Shown: positions 6,897 to 16,127 of the stretch, in pieces
How the letters are laid out: every line of letters begins with the position of its first letter
Numbering within the stretch: the first letter of the stretch is position 1
NCBI RefSeq assembly: GCF_009910705.1
Contig: NZ_JAAAXJ010000014.1
Location: 1-64,000 of the forward strand
Length of the DNA stretch: 64,000 nt
Source of the DNA: Microvirga arsenatis
GTDB lineage: Bacteria; Pseudomonadota; Alphaproteobacteria; Rhizobiales; Beijerinckiaceae
Direction: 5' to 3'
Translations under genes and position numbers: made by a program
The notes under the pieces: generated by a model
What the model saw: the letters and a program-made list of their open reading frames with translations, nothing else
What the model was told of the DNA's origin: nothing
Database searches by the model: none

Positions 6897-9086
6897 ATGC
6901 CGAAACCATCCGCTCTCGCCGCTTCCGATCAGGAGGCGCTGTCCCTCTCCGAACATCTCGTCGGCTCCATCGAGCGGGTGACGTTCCACAACGATGAAAC
7001 CGGCTTCTGCGTGCTGCGGGTGAAGGCGCGCGGGCATCGCAAGCCCGTGGTCGTGGTGGGCCATGCGCCGTCCGTCGCCATCGGCGAGGTGATCGAGGCG
7101 AGCGGCGGCTGGCTGCACGACCGCAACCACGGCGTCCAGTTTCGCGCGCATGCGCTGGCGACCTCGGCGCCGACCACGGCGGAGGACCTCCAGCGCTTCC
7201 TCGGCTCCGGCCTTCTGAGGGGCGTCGGCCCCGCTGTCGCGCAAAGGCTCATCGCCTCCTTCGGCGCCCGCATTCTCGACGTGATCGAGAAAAAGCCGCA
7301 TGAGCTCACGCGCGTGCAGGGCATCGGCATGGCGAAGGCGCTCGGCATCGGCGAGGCCTGGACGGAGCATCGCGCGCTCAAGGATATCGCCGCCTTCCTC
7401 AACGCCCACGGCATCGGCGGCTTCCTGCTCACGCGCATCTACCGCGCCTATGGCGTGGGAGCCATCGACATCATCAAGGCCAATCCCTACCGGCTCGTGC
7501 TCGACATTCCGGGCTTCGAGTTCGCGCTCGCCGATCAGGTGGCCCTGCGGCTCGATGTGGAGCCGACGGCCGAGATGCGCCTGCAGGCGGGCCTTGCCCA
7601 CGTGCTGTCTGAGGCGGTGAAGGAAGGGCATTCGGGGCTCGGTGCGGACGAGCTGCTGCGGCAGGCCAGCCGCCTGCTCGACGTGACGGAGGCGGAGCTC
7701 GGGCCGGTGCTCGACGCGCAATGCGCCGCGGGGCAGCTCGTGGCCGATGGCTTGAGCGGCCGGCGCAGCATCTTTCTGAAGAGCCTCTACGGCGCCGAGA
7801 TGTTCATCGCGCAAAGGCTCAAGGATCTCGCCAGGGGCGAGCACCCCTGGGCCGGCCTCGATGCTGCGCAGGTGATCGCCGAGGCGGAAGCCGCCATCGG
7901 CGTGACCTATTCGCCGAGCCAGCGCGAGGCGCTCGCGGCCGCCTGCCGCTCCAAGGTGCTCGTGGTCACCGGCGGTCCCGGCGTGGGCAAGACCACGCTC
8001 ATCCGGAGCCTGACGCGCCTCTGCGCGCAGCACGAGCGCACCATCGCCCTCTGCGCGCCCACGGGACGGGCGGCGAAGCGCCTGTCGGAGAGCACGGGCT
8101 TTCCGGCCAGGACGGTGCATCGTCTCCTCGAAGCTTCGGAGGGCGGCTTCCGCCGCAACGCCAAGACCCCGCTCGACTGCGATCTTCTCGTCGTGGACGA
8201 AGCCTCGATGCTCGACATCCGCCTCACGGCCGCCCTGCTGCGCGCCTTGCCGGACGAAGCCTCCCTGCTGCTCGTCGGCGACGTGGACCAGCTTCCCTCC
8301 ATCGGCCCCGGGCAGATCCTCTCCGACATCATCGCCTCCGGTGCCGTGACCGTGGTGCAGCTCAAGGAGGTGTTCCGGCAGGAGCGGGAAAGCCGCATCA
8401 TCACCGTGGCGCACGCCATCAACCGCGGGCTGATGCCCGACCTTTCGCACCGGCCGGACTCCGACCTGTTCTTCGTGGAGGCCGACACGCCGTCCGATGC
8501 CGTGGCGAAGATGACCATCCTCATGCGCGACCGGATTCCGCGCCGCTCCGGCCTCGATCCCGTGCGCGACGTCCAGGTGCTGTGCGCCATGAATCGCGGA
8601 CGGCTCGGCACCAACATGCTGAACGGCGAACTACAGCAGGTCTTCAACCCGCCCGGGCCCGAGAGCCTGCACCGCGCCGGCTGGATCTACGGGCCGGGCG
8701 ACAAGGTCATGCAGGTCCGCAACGATTACGAGCGGGACGTCTATAACGGCGAGGTTGGCATCGTGCGCGAGGTGCGGCGCGACCATGGCGAGCTCACCGT
8801 CGCCTTCGACGAGCGGCTCGTTGCCTACACCCTCAAGGAGCTCGACGAGCTTGCGCTGGCCTATGCGGTGACGATCCACAAGGCGCAAGGCTCCGAATAC
8901 CCGGCCGTGATCATCCCCGTCGCGCTGCAGCAGGCCTCCATGCTCGGGCGCAAGCTGCTCTATACGGGCGTCACGCGGGGAAGCCGCCTCGTGATCCTCC
9001 TGGGTAGCCGCGCGGCCCTGGCGCAGGCCGTCGCCTCCGAGGAGGAGCCGCGCCTCTCCCGGCTGCGGAACTGGCTCGAGACCTGA
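6897..9086 (+). CDS. recD2: RecD2-type SF1B DNA helicase
   Basis: The gene encodes 729 residues, the usual RecD2 length. An N-terminal OB-like region (about 20-90) and helix-hairpin-helix repeats (LLRGVGPAVAQRL near 106, then VQGIGMAKALG near 140) precede the helicase core: Walker A GGPGVGKTT (359-367), APTGRAAKRL (387-396), Walker B VVDEAS (432-437), GDVDQLPSIGPG, and C-terminal TIHKAQGSEYP and LLYTGVTRGS. RecD2 unwinds DNA 5' to 3' without RecBC and works in repair and replication restart. Its place beside ssb, the Rad50/Mre11-like pair and the 6135 gene makes a repair island. No LexA box lies in its own 90-bp upstream gap. Confidence 0.95.
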   Translation: MPKPSALAASDQEALSLSEHLVGSIERVTFHNDETGFCVLRVKARGHRKPVVVVGHAPSVAIGEVIEASGGWLHDRNHGVQFRAHALATSAPTTAEDLQRFLGSGLLRGVGPAVAQRLIASFGARILDVIEKKPHELTRVQGIGMAKALGIGEAWTEHRALKDIAAFLNAHGIGGFLLTRIYRAYGVGAIDIIKANPYRLVLDIPGFEFALADQVALRLDVEPTAEMRLQAGLAHVLSEAVKEGHSGLGADELLRQASRLLDVTEAELGPVLDAQCAAGQLVADGLSGRRSIFLKSLYGAEMFIAQRLKDLARGEHPWAGLDAAQVIAEAEAAIGVTYSPSQREALAAACRSKVLVVTGGPGVGKTTLIRSLTRLCAQHERTIALCAPTGRAAKRLSESTGFPARTVHRLLEASEGGFRRNAKTPLDCDLLVVDEASMLDIRLTAALLRALPDEASLLLVGDVDQLPSIGPGQILSDIIASGAVTVVQLKEVFRQERESRIITVAHAINRGLMPDLSHRPDSDLFFVEADTPSDAVAKMTILMRDRIPRRSGLDPVRDVQVLCAMNRGRLGTNMLNGELQQVFNPPGPESLHRAGWIYGPGDKVMQVRNDYERDVYNGEVGIVREVRRDHGELTVAFDERLVAYTLKELDELALAYAVTIHKAQGSEYPAVIIPVALQQASMLGRKLLYTGVTRGSRLVILLGSRAALAQAVASEEEPRLSRLRNWLET

Positions 9087-9146
9087 TGCCTTTCTCTTGA
9101 GCCCAGCGCGATCTATACTCGCCCCGATGCGCCGGCAGGAGGCACG

Positions 9147-9314
9147 ATGAGCATGGACACCGGATACACCGACCGGCAGGAGCGGCGGACCCGCCTGGGG
9201 CTTGTGGCCGGCGCTGTCCTCTGCCTCGTCGCTTCCGGGAGCCTGCTGTGGTGGCGCTACGGCGGCGCGGTGTTCAACGATCTCGTCTCCACCACCCTGG
9301 CCTGGTGCTTCTGA
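9147..9314 (+). CDS. Small single-pass membrane protein
   Basis: The gene encodes 55 residues, with an AGGAGG ribosome site 5 bp before the ATG. A charged N-terminus (DRQERRTR, 9-16) precedes one hydrophobic helix (residues 17-35, LGLVAGAVLCLVASGSLLW), so a short cytoplasmic head and a single membrane span are predicted. The C-terminal 58 bp overlap the 3' end of the convergent glycosyltransferase gene. Function is unknown; similar tiny membrane proteins are frequent in this bacterial group. Confidence 0.7.
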   Translation: MSMDTGYTDRQERRTRLGLVAGAVLCLVASGSLLWWRYGGAVFNDLVSTTLAWCF

Positions 9315-11131
9315 AGCCATCCGCTCCGCGACGTGCGCGCGAGGCCGTGGCTCGTCTTGTTCCAACGGAAGGGAGCGGTCGCAAGCTCCCACAATCCCCG
9401 CCAAGCCGCGAGGCTGACCAGCCCGTAATAGAGCGGCAGCAGCGCAACCCAGGGAACCAACCGCCAGAGCCTGCGCCTGTGAAGCGCGATGCCGGCCGGG
9501 ACGACGATGGAGAGGGCACCGGACGCGAAGAGCGTCAGGGCATAGGCGTTGAGTGCGGGCCCCCATTGCGCCACACCGTGTCCAAGCAGCCAAGAGGTCA
9601 CGAACAGACCGGTGAAGAGGGGATAGACCAGGGCGCTGAGCACGACGCCCCAGGTCAGGGCGAGAGCCCCGCAGAATCGCCATGGGCCGAGCTGACGAAG
9701 CAGGTTCCAGGGTCTGCGCGAATGGCTCACCGCCGTCTGCACGAAGCCCTTCATCCAGCGCGTGCGCTGGCGCAACCAGAGCCGCAAGGTGCCCGGCGCC
9801 TCCTCGAGGGTGGAGGAGGGGAGATCCTGCACCCGGTAGCCGAGTCGCGCGAGGCGGATGCCGAGATCGGCATCCTCGGTCACGTTATGCGCGTCCCAGC
9901 CGTGGATCCTGCGCAGGACGGCGGTGCGGAAATGGTTGGAGGTGCCGCCGAGCGGGAAGGGGCTGCCGATGGCCGCAAGTCCCGGGTTGAAGGCGTCGAA
10001 CAGGGCCGCGTACTCGATTGTGAACAGCCGGGTGAGCCATGTGTCGTCCGTGTTGTCGATGGTCAGCCGCGCCTGGAGGCAGGCAACGTCTGCCGGCGCC
10101 TCCCTAAAGCGAGAGGCCGCCAGCCGCAGCTGCCCGGGATCAGGCACGTCCTCGGCGTCGTAGACCACCGTGAAGCGGCCCCGCGCCAGGGGCAGGGCGA
10201 CATTGAGCGCCCGCGGCTTCGTGCGCGGCTCCCCCGGCGGCGCGACCAGCACCTCCACATGGGCCGGCATCGTGATGGCGGCGAGCGCCTCCGGCGTCTC
10301 CCGGTCGTCGGCTTCGAGCACGAGCTTGATGTCGAGCTTGGCGGGCGGGTAGTCGAGCCGCTCCAGCGCCTGGATGAGCCGTGCCGCCACGCGCCTCTCG
10401 CGGTAGAGCGCAGCGATCACCGTGTAGACCGGCAGATCGGCATCCTCGGCGCGGGGCGGCGGGGTTGCAGGCTCCACGGAGCCGCTCAGGAAAGAGGCCG
10501 CGAGCCTGAGAACCACCAGGGCGAGAAACAGGGGGCTCAGGGCAGCGCCGAGAAGCCCGGCGGTGAGCTCGGGCGCATGAAGCGCGCCGAACACGATGGG
10601 CGCGAGCATGAGGAACAGGAGCGCGAGCTGGCCGTAGCCGACGCCGGTGGCGAGGTCGGGCGCCTGCTCGGCGAGATCCGAGGCGGCCCGGTGGGCGATC
10701 GACGGTGCCTTGGCCCGGAACACCGCCTCCCTCAACAGGGATGGGGTCGTGATGGCCAGCGGCCGGGCCGCGGAGCGGCTCCTGAGGAGCTGGACGAGCA
10801 GGGCGCCGCGCGGTGCCGCTACGAAACCGCTCCTCGTTCCGGTCAGGGGAGCAAGTCCCGCCAGGATGCTCTCAGGGTACCGGGCGTCCCGGGAGAGGCG
10901 AGGGGCTGCCAGGAACGGCAGGCCCAGCTCGGCGGCCAGGGTCCGGTAGAACTCGGTCTCTTCGATCAGGCCTTGCCTGAGGACGAAATCATCGGCTGAG
11001 ACTCCGGCGACCTGGGCGAAAACCGCCATCTGGCGGAGGGCTTCCGGAGCGTATCCGTGGCCCGCCAGAAAGCCGAGCGCCACCGGAAGCGCTGTTGACT
11101 GTGGGTCCCGCTCCGCTAGACCCTGCCTCAT
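9257..11131 (-). CDS. Membrane glycosyltransferase family 2 with GspE-N-like head
   Basis: The gene encodes 624 residues from the ATG at 11131, chosen because the upstream extension is an arginine-rich artefact running into the divergent gene. An N-terminal domain (about 20-100, LIEETEFYRTLAAELGLPFL) resembles the N-terminal domain of type II secretion ATPases. A pair of membrane helices (about 150-210) leads to a GT-2 fold (about 230-450) with DAEDVPDP as the DxD-like site, TEDADLG as the acceptor acid and the QRTRWMKG motif of processive enzymes, then further membrane helices. It probably polymerises or exports a surface polysaccharide; the substrate cannot be told. Its last 58 bp overlap the small gene at 9147-9314. 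Confidence 0.9.
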   Translation of the reverse strand: MRQGLAERDPQSTALPVALGFLAGHGYAPEALRQMAVFAQVAGVSADDFVLRQGLIEETEFYRTLAAELGLPFLAAPRLSRDARYPESILAGLAPLTGTRSGFVAAPRGALLVQLLRSRSAARPLAITTPSLLREAVFRAKAPSIAHRAASDLAEQAPDLATGVGYGQLALLFLMLAPIVFGALHAPELTAGLLGAALSPLFLALVVLRLAASFLSGSVEPATPPPRAEDADLPVYTVIAALYRERRVAARLIQALERLDYPPAKLDIKLVLEADDRETPEALAAITMPAHVEVLVAPPGEPRTKPRALNVALPLARGRFTVVYDAEDVPDPGQLRLAASRFREAPADVACLQARLTIDNTDDTWLTRLFTIEYAALFDAFNPGLAAIGSPFPLGGTSNHFRTAVLRRIHGWDAHNVTEDADLGIRLARLGYRVQDLPSSTLEEAPGTLRLWLRQRTRWMKGFVQTAVSHSRRPWNLLRQLGPWRFCGALALTWGVVLSALVYPLFTGLFVTSWLLGHGVAQWGPALNAYALTLFASGALSIVVPAGIALHRRRLWRLVPWVALLPLYYGLVSLAAWRGLWELATAPFRWNKTSHGLARTSRSGWLQKHQARVVETRSLNTAPP

Positions 11132-11199
11132 GAGCGCAGGACGCCTTCGACGGGCGCTTGTGGATGGTGCAGGGCGGCGCGCAAGTGAGTATCGCTTCA

Positions 11200-12072
11200 A
11201 TGCTTCTGGATATCGTTACATTGGTCGCGCGCTTCCGCCGCAAGATCAAGCCCCTGAGCCGGGCGGTGCTGCCCTTGCTGCTGACGATCGGCGCCGCCCA
11301 GGCGCAGGGCGTGAGCATTCCGAACTTCTGGGATCCGCGCGCCCAGCTCGATCGCCCGGACCTGCCGGCGACGCGCACCGTCCGCTTCCTCGTGGACGAC
11401 GATTTTCCGCCGCTTCACTTTCCGGGTCTCGACGGCAACCCCACCGGCCTGTCGGTGGAGCTCGCCCGCGCCGCCTGCGAGCGCCTCGGCCTGACCTGCA
11501 CCGTCCAGGTCCGCCGCTTCGACACCCTGCTCGATGCCCTGGCCGAGCGGCAGGGCGACGTGGTGGCCGCCGCTGTTCCGATCACGGCCAGCCTGCGCCA
11601 GCGCTTTGCCGTGACGGGCCCCTATTTCAAGATCCCCGCCCGCTTCGCGGTGCGCAAGGACAGGAACCAGCCCGCGCCTGACGTCAAGGCGCTCCAGGGC
11701 AAGACGGTCGGCGTAGTCGGCGGCACCGCTCACGAGGCCTATGCCAAGGCTTTCATGGCGGGAGCGTCCCTAAAGCCCTATCCCGAGCTGGCGGCCGCCC
11801 AGACGGCGCTCAAGGCGGGAGAGATCGATTATCTCTTCGCCGACGGATTGGGCCTTGCCCTCTGGATCGGGGGAGAGGAGGCCGCCGGATGCTGCGACTT
11901 CTCGGGAGGGCCCTATCTGGAGAGCCGCTTCTTCGGCGAGGGCATCGGCTTCGTCACCCGGAGCGACGACGAGAGCCTGAGGCGGGCCCTCGACTTCGCC
12001 CTCCACCAGCTCTGGCGCGAGGGCCGGTATGCCGAGCTTTACCTGCGGTTCTTCCCCGTCAGCCCGTATTAG
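11200..12072 (+). CDS. Periplasmic solute-binding protein, family 3
   Basis: The gene encodes 290 residues from the ATG at 11200; a GTG at 11185 or an ATG at 11158 are alternatives. A basic n-region, hydrophobic stretch and AQA-QG site form a Sec signal peptide ending near residue 36. The mature part has the SBP_bac_3 pattern: RTVRFLVDDDFPPLHF, then LSVELARAACERLGL, then a GKTVGVVGGTAHEAY second-lobe start. Proteins of this type bind amino acids or similar ligands for ABC uptake, but no permease or ATPase gene is adjacent. It could be an orphan sensor or binding protein. It is divergent from the glycosyltransferase. Confidence 0.88.
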   Translation: MLLDIVTLVARFRRKIKPLSRAVLPLLLTIGAAQAQGVSIPNFWDPRAQLDRPDLPATRTVRFLVDDDFPPLHFPGLDGNPTGLSVELARAACERLGLTCTVQVRRFDTLLDALAERQGDVVAAAVPITASLRQRFAVTGPYFKIPARFAVRKDRNQPAPDVKALQGKTVGVVGGTAHEAYAKAFMAGASLKPYPELAAAQTALKAGEIDYLFADGLGLALWIGGEEAAGCCDFSGGPYLESRFFGEGIGFVTRSDDESLRRALDFALHQLWREGRYAELYLRFFPVSPY

Positions 12073-12177
12073 GGGCCGACACCCGGAGAGCCGACGGGTT
12101 TACCGCATTGACCCCTAAGGGTCTCATCCCTAGTGTGCCGCGCTTCTGGAAGCATTTTTCCTGCAAGCACTAGGCCC

Positions 12178-13899
12178 ATGTCCCGACCCCTGTCCCTCGA
12201 TCCCGCTCTGACCGAAGCCGCCCAGACCGCCACCGCCTGGCCTTTCGAGGAGGCGCGCAAGCTCGTCGAGCGGCTCAAACGGACGGGCAAGAAGGAGGCC
12301 CTGTTCGAGACCGGCTACGGCCCCTCGGGGCTGCCCCATATCGGCACCTTCGGCGAGGTGGCGCGCACCAGCATGGTGCGCCATGCCTTCCGGGTGCTGA
12401 CCGGCGACACCATCCCGACCCGCCTCGTCGCCTTTTCGGACGACATGGACGGCCTGCGCAAGGTGCCGGACAACATCCCGAACAAGGACCTGGTGGCGGC
12501 CTCCCTCGGCAAGCCGCTGACCCAGGTGCCGGACCCGTTCGGCACCCACGAGAGCTTCGCGCACCACAACAATGCGCGCCTGCGCGAATTCCTCGACGCC
12601 TTCGGCTTCGACTACGAGTTCAAGTCGGCGACCGAGTGCTACAAGGCGGGGGTGTTCGACGCGACGCTGCTCACCGTGCTCGAGCGCTACGATGCGGTGA
12701 TGGCGATCATGCTGCCGTCGCTCCGCGAGGAGCGCCAGCAATCCTACTCGCCCTTCCTGCCCATCCACCCGAAGACCGGCATCGTGATGCAGGTGCCGAT
12801 CGGCGAGCGCAAGCTGGATGCGGGCACCATCGTCTGGCGCGATCCCGAGACCGGCGAGCGCTTCGAAACGCCGGTGACGGGCGGCCATGCCAAACTGCAG
12901 TGGAAGCCTGACTGGGCCATGCGCTGGGTGGCGCTCGGCGTCGATTACGAGATGGCCGGCAAGGACCTCATCGACAGCGTGAAGCTCTCCGGCGAGATCG
13001 CCAAGGCGCTCGGCGGCCTGCCGCCGGAAGGCTTCAACTACGAGCTGTTCCTGGACGAGAAGGGGCAGAAGATCTCCAAGTCCAAGGGCAACGGGCTGAC
13101 CATCGACGAGTGGCTCACCTACGGCACGCCGGACAGCCTGCGGCTGTTCATGTTCAACAAGCCGCGCGAGGCCAAGAAGCTCTATTTCGACGTGATCCCG
13201 CGCCAGGTCGACGATTACCTCACCTTCCTAGAGAAATATCCGGCGCAGGACGCGAAGGCGCGCCTGATGAACCCGGTCTGGCATCTCCATGCGGGCGAGC
13301 CGCCGGCGCCCGAACTGGTGTCGTCGGAGGGCTCCAACCAGCCGGGCACGACGATCTCCTTCTCGATGCTGCTCAACCTCGTGGCGGTGGCGAATTCCGA
13401 GGATCCGGCGGTGCTCTGGGGCTTCATCCGCCGCTACGCGCCGGGCGTCTCGCCCGAGACGCATCCGCGCCTGGACAGCCTCGTGAAGCGCGCCGTGCGC
13501 TACTTCGAGGATTTCGTGAAGCCGCAGAAGACCTATCGTCTCGCGGACGAGGTGGAAGCGGCCTCCCTGCGCCGCCTGGAGGAGGTGCTCGCATCCTTCG
13601 AGACCGGCGAGCGGCCCGCGACTGCGGAAGCGGTCCAGGAGGAGATCTACAATGTCGGCCGGGCCGAGCCGCGCTACCAGGACTTCAAGGCGAAGGGCGC
13701 CACGCCCGAGCGGCCCGGCGTGTCCATCGAATGGTTCAACACGATCTATCAGGTGCTGCTGGGCGAACCGCGCGGCCCGCGCTTCGGTTCGTTCGTGGCG
13801 CTCTATGGGGTGAAGGAGACGCGGGCCCTGATCCGCAAGGCGCTCGCCGGCGATCTCGTGCGCGAGCACGAGGCGTTCCTGAAGGAACGCGCGGCCTGA
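12178..13899 (+). CDS. lysK: Lysyl-tRNA synthetase, class I
   Basis: The gene encodes 573 residues. It joins lysine to tRNA-Lys through lysyl-adenylate. The class I signature motifs are visible: PHIGT in place of HIGH at about residues 45-49, and KISKSKGNG (the KMSKS loop) near 300. The class I enzyme is typical of archaea, spirochaetes and many alphaproteobacteria and replaces the usual class II LysS. The start at 12178 ([11 protein letters not shown]) is preferred over an ATG 45 bp upstream because the extension is not protein-like. The gene abuts the convergent S24 regulator gene, with neighbouring stop codons at 13899 and 13900. Confidence 0.96.
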   Translation: MSRPLSLDPALTEAAQTATAWPFEEARKLVERLKRTGKKEALFETGYGPSGLPHIGTFGEVARTSMVRHAFRVLTGDTIPTRLVAFSDDMDGLRKVPDNIPNKDLVAASLGKPLTQVPDPFGTHESFAHHNNARLREFLDAFGFDYEFKSATECYKAGVFDATLLTVLERYDAVMAIMLPSLREERQQSYSPFLPIHPKTGIVMQVPIGERKLDAGTIVWRDPETGERFETPVTGGHAKLQWKPDWAMRWVALGVDYEMAGKDLIDSVKLSGEIAKALGGLPPEGFNYELFLDEKGQKISKSKGNGLTIDEWLTYGTPDSLRLFMFNKPREAKKLYFDVIPRQVDDYLTFLEKYPAQDAKARLMNPVWHLHAGEPPAPELVSSEGSNQPGTTISFSMLLNLVAVANSEDPAVLWGFIRRYAPGVSPETHPRLDSLVKRAVRYFEDFVKPQKTYRLADEVEAASLRRLEEVLASFETGERPATAEAVQEEIYNVGRAEPRYQDFKAKGATPERPGVSIEWFNTIYQVLLGEPRGPRFGSFVALYGVKETRALIRKALAGDLVREHEAFLKERAA

Positions 13900-14532
13900 T
13901 TACTGGCGCGCCCACATGATGCGGGCGCTCCAGGCGATCTCCTCTGTAGGGATCACCTGGTCCTCCTGGTCCTTGGCCAGGGAGGTCAGTTCCAGGGTCT
14001 TGGCCGAGCGGCGCTTGAGCTCCTGGGCCAGGATCTGCCCGGTCGTGGTGCACACCACGATCCGGTCTCCCTTGCGGGTGCTGGCGGTGGGCGAGACGAT
14101 GAGCACGTCCCCGTCGCGGTAGAGCGGGGCCAGGGCATCGCCCGTGACCTCGAGGGCGAAGACCCTTTCCTGGCCGAAGTCAGGAAACTCGATCTCGTCC
14201 CAGCCCGGCCCCTCGGTAGGCGTGCCGTCCTCGTTGAGGATCTTGCCCGTGGCGGCCTGCTCCATGGCGATGAGCGGGATCATGGACCGGCGCAGCGAGC
14301 CGGAGGGCTCGACGAGGCGCAGGAAGTCCTCCAGGCTCGCTCCCGTGGCCTTCAGGATCTTCGAGATCGACTCCGTCGAAGGCCAACGCTCCCGGCCCTC
14401 GGGGCTCACGCGTTTCGATTTGTTGAAGCTCGTCGCGTCGAGACCGGCCTTGCGCGCCAGGCCGGACGCGGTCATTCCGTGGCGCGAGGCCAGGGCATCG
14501 ATGGCAGCCCAAACGCGTTCGTGAGACAACAT
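13900..14532 (-). CDS. XRE/S24-type transcriptional regulator, catalytic dyad apparently lost
   Basis: The gene encodes 210 residues. An N-terminal helix-turn-helix (about 10-65, MTASGLARKAGLDATSFNK) is followed by a LexA/CI-like S24 domain (about 105-205). In active relatives the self-cleavage Ser lies in a GDSM-type motif and the Lys in a VMAKEL-type motif. Here they read GDALAP, with Ala133 at the Ser site, and ILAQEL, with Gln170 at the Lys site. If the alignment is right, the protein folds like LexA but cannot cut itself, so it would be a stable regulator. Upstream is a TTCGCT-GGA-AGCGAA palindrome that may be its own operator. Confidence 0.9.
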   Translation of the reverse strand: MLSHERVWAAIDALASRHGMTASGLARKAGLDATSFNKSKRVSPEGRERWPSTESISKILKATGASLEDFLRLVEPSGSLRRSMIPLIAMEQAATGKILNEDGTPTEGPGWDEIEFPDFGQERVFALEVTGDALAPLYRDGDVLIVSPTASTRKGDRIVVCTTTGQILAQELKRRSAKTLELTSLAKDQEDQVIPTEEIAWSARIMWARQ

Positions 14533-14543
14533 CGTTAAAAACC

Positions 14544-14558
14544 TTCGCTGGAAGCGAA
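14544..14558. promoter_or_regulatory. Palindrome upstream of the S24 regulator, possible operator
   Basis: TTCGCT-GGA-AGCGAA is a perfect 6-bp inverted repeat, 12 bp before the ATG of the S24-type gene. XRE regulators commonly bind such sites and autoregulate; a role as an mRNA hairpin is the alternative. Confidence 0.45.
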
Positions 14559-14685
14559 TATTTGAAACCGAACCTATAGATAGGAATTAAGAGTGTTCTA
14601 TGGCGCAGACAACGGGCGCACATCTCTTGAGACATATGTCTAATCGGGGTTGCCCCTGATGCGACCTACCGCTAATCGGTCCTCC

Positions 14686-15030
14686 ATGTCGGTTATCTAC
14701 AAAATATGCCCTGCAGCCCTGTGGCAGGAGGCCGAAAAGGCCGGTTCCTTCGCGGGAGCACCCATCGACATCCAGGATGGGTACCTCCACTTTTCAACGG
14801 AAAACCAGGTGCGCGAGACGGCAGCGCGGCACTTCGCAGGACAGGATGATCTCCTGCTGATCGCCATCGATGCCGATGCGCTCGGCGATGCGCTCCGCTT
14901 CGAGCCGTCCCGCGGCGGCGACCTCTTCCCGCATCTTTATGCGCCGCTGCCGCTCAGCGCCGTCATGTGGGTGAGGCCGCTTCCCCTCGGCGCCGACGGC
15001 CGCCACGTCTTCCCGGATCTCGCCGCATGA
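14686..15030 (+). CDS. DUF952 family protein
   Basis: The gene encodes 114 residues from the ATG at 14686 ([13 protein letters not shown]); upstream TTG/ATG starts add a non-conserved tail. The pattern of IYKI, then DGYLHFST, then ETAARHF, and a late [10 protein letters not shown] is typical of the DUF952 fold, which resembles ADP-ribosyltransferase-like or PUA-like small domains. The biochemical function is not established. It overlaps pyrD by 4 bp (ATGA), so the two are translated together; the same pairing is common in alphaproteobacteria. Confidence 0.88.
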   Translation: MSVIYKICPAALWQEAEKAGSFAGAPIDIQDGYLHFSTENQVRETAARHFAGQDDLLLIAIDADALGDALRFEPSRGGDLFPHLYAPLPLSAVMWVRPLPLGADGRHVFPDLAA

Positions 15031-16112
15031 TCGGCGCGCTGTTCTCCCTCGCCAAGCCGGCACTCCACGCGCTCGATGCGGAGACGGCGCATCAGCTCAC
15101 GATCCGGGGCCTCTCCCTCATGCCGCCGGCGGCACCGCCTGCCGACGATCCGCGCCTTGCCGTCGGCGTGCTCGGACGGCGTTTTCCCAATCCGGTGGGA
15201 TTGGCCGCGGGCTTTGACAAGCAATGCGAGGTGCCCGACCAACTCCTCGGCCTGGGCTTCGGCTTCGTCGAGACCGGCGGCGTCGTGCCCAAGCCGCAAG
15301 CGGGAAACCCGCGCCCGCGGGTCTTCCGGCTCACCCGGGACGAGGCGGTGATCAACCGCTTCGGCCTCAACAGCGACGGGCTCGACGTGGTGCGCTCCCG
15401 TCTCGTGCGCCGCCGCGGTCGGCCGGGGATCGTGGGCGTCAACATCGGCGCGAACAAGGACTCGGGCGACCGCATCGCCGATTACGTGCTGTGCGTGTCG
15501 CAGCTCTGCGGACTGGCGGATTTCCTGACGATCAACGTGTCCTCGCCCAACACGCCGGGCCTGCGCGACCTGCAGGGGGAAGCCTTCCTCGACGATCTTC
15601 TCGCACGCTGCATCGAAGCGCGCGACCAGGCGGATCGCAGCTCGTCGAAGACCATCGTGCTGCTCAAGATCGCGCCCGACATCTCCCTCGACACGCTCGA
15701 TGCCATCGTGGCCACGGCGCTCAAGCGCGGCATCGACGGGCTGATCGTGTCCAACACCACCATCGCCCGGCCGGAAAGCCTGAAGGAGAAGGGGCTGGCT
15801 TCCGAGACCGGCGGCCTCTCCGGCAAGCCGCTCTTCGTGCCCTCCACGAAACTCCTCGCCGAGACCTTCCTGCGCGTGGAGCGCAGGATTCCCCTCGTCG
15901 GCGTCGGCGGCGTCGATTCCGCCGAAGCCGCCTGGGCGAAGATCCGCGCGGGCGCCAGCCTGGTGCAGCTCTATTCGGCCATGGTCTACAAGGGGCCGGG
16001 CCTCATCCCCGACATCAAGAGCGGACTGCTGCGGCTCCTCGACCGCGAGGGGACGTCGCTTGCGCAGGCCGTCGGCCGCGATGCGAGCGGCATCGCACAG
16101 GGCCGGTTCTGA
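15027..16112 (+). CDS. pyrD: Dihydroorotate dehydrogenase, quinone type (class 2)
   Basis: The gene encodes 361 residues. It oxidises dihydroorotate to orotate with FMN and passes electrons to membrane quinone, the fourth step of pyrimidine synthesis. The N-terminal helices (1-35) form the membrane/quinone site, which marks class 2. [25 protein letters not shown] (with the catalytic Ser) and VGVGGVDS near the FMN phosphate site are all present. The start overlaps the DUF952 stop. Confidence 0.96.
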   Translation: MIGALFSLAKPALHALDAETAHQLTIRGLSLMPPAAPPADDPRLAVGVLGRRFPNPVGLAAGFDKQCEVPDQLLGLGFGFVETGGVVPKPQAGNPRPRVFRLTRDEAVINRFGLNSDGLDVVRSRLVRRRGRPGIVGVNIGANKDSGDRIADYVLCVSQLCGLADFLTINVSSPNTPGLRDLQGEAFLDDLLARCIEARDQADRSSSKTIVLLKIAPDISLDTLDAIVATALKRGIDGLIVSNTTIARPESLKEKGLASETGGLSGKPLFVPSTKLLAETFLRVERRIPLVGVGGVDSAEAAWAKIRAGASLVQLYSAMVYKGPGLIPDIKSGLLRLLDREGTSLAQAVGRDASGIAQGRF

Positions 16113-16127
16113 TCGGCGCCTGCGCGC

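Noticed and set aside
6123-8450. 775-codon open frame opposite the 6135 gene and recD2
   Set aside because: It spans two genes and a terminator on the other strand and has no recognisable domain; shadow of codon bias.
1-9086. Calling the left island a prophage
   Set aside because: No integrase, terminase, capsid, portal, tail or lysis gene and no attachment repeat were seen; the repair genes alone do not prove a phage.
14559-14640. A LexA box upstream of the S24 regulator
   Set aside because: GAAC and GTTC occur there singly, but none pairs with a second copy at the required 7-bp spacing.
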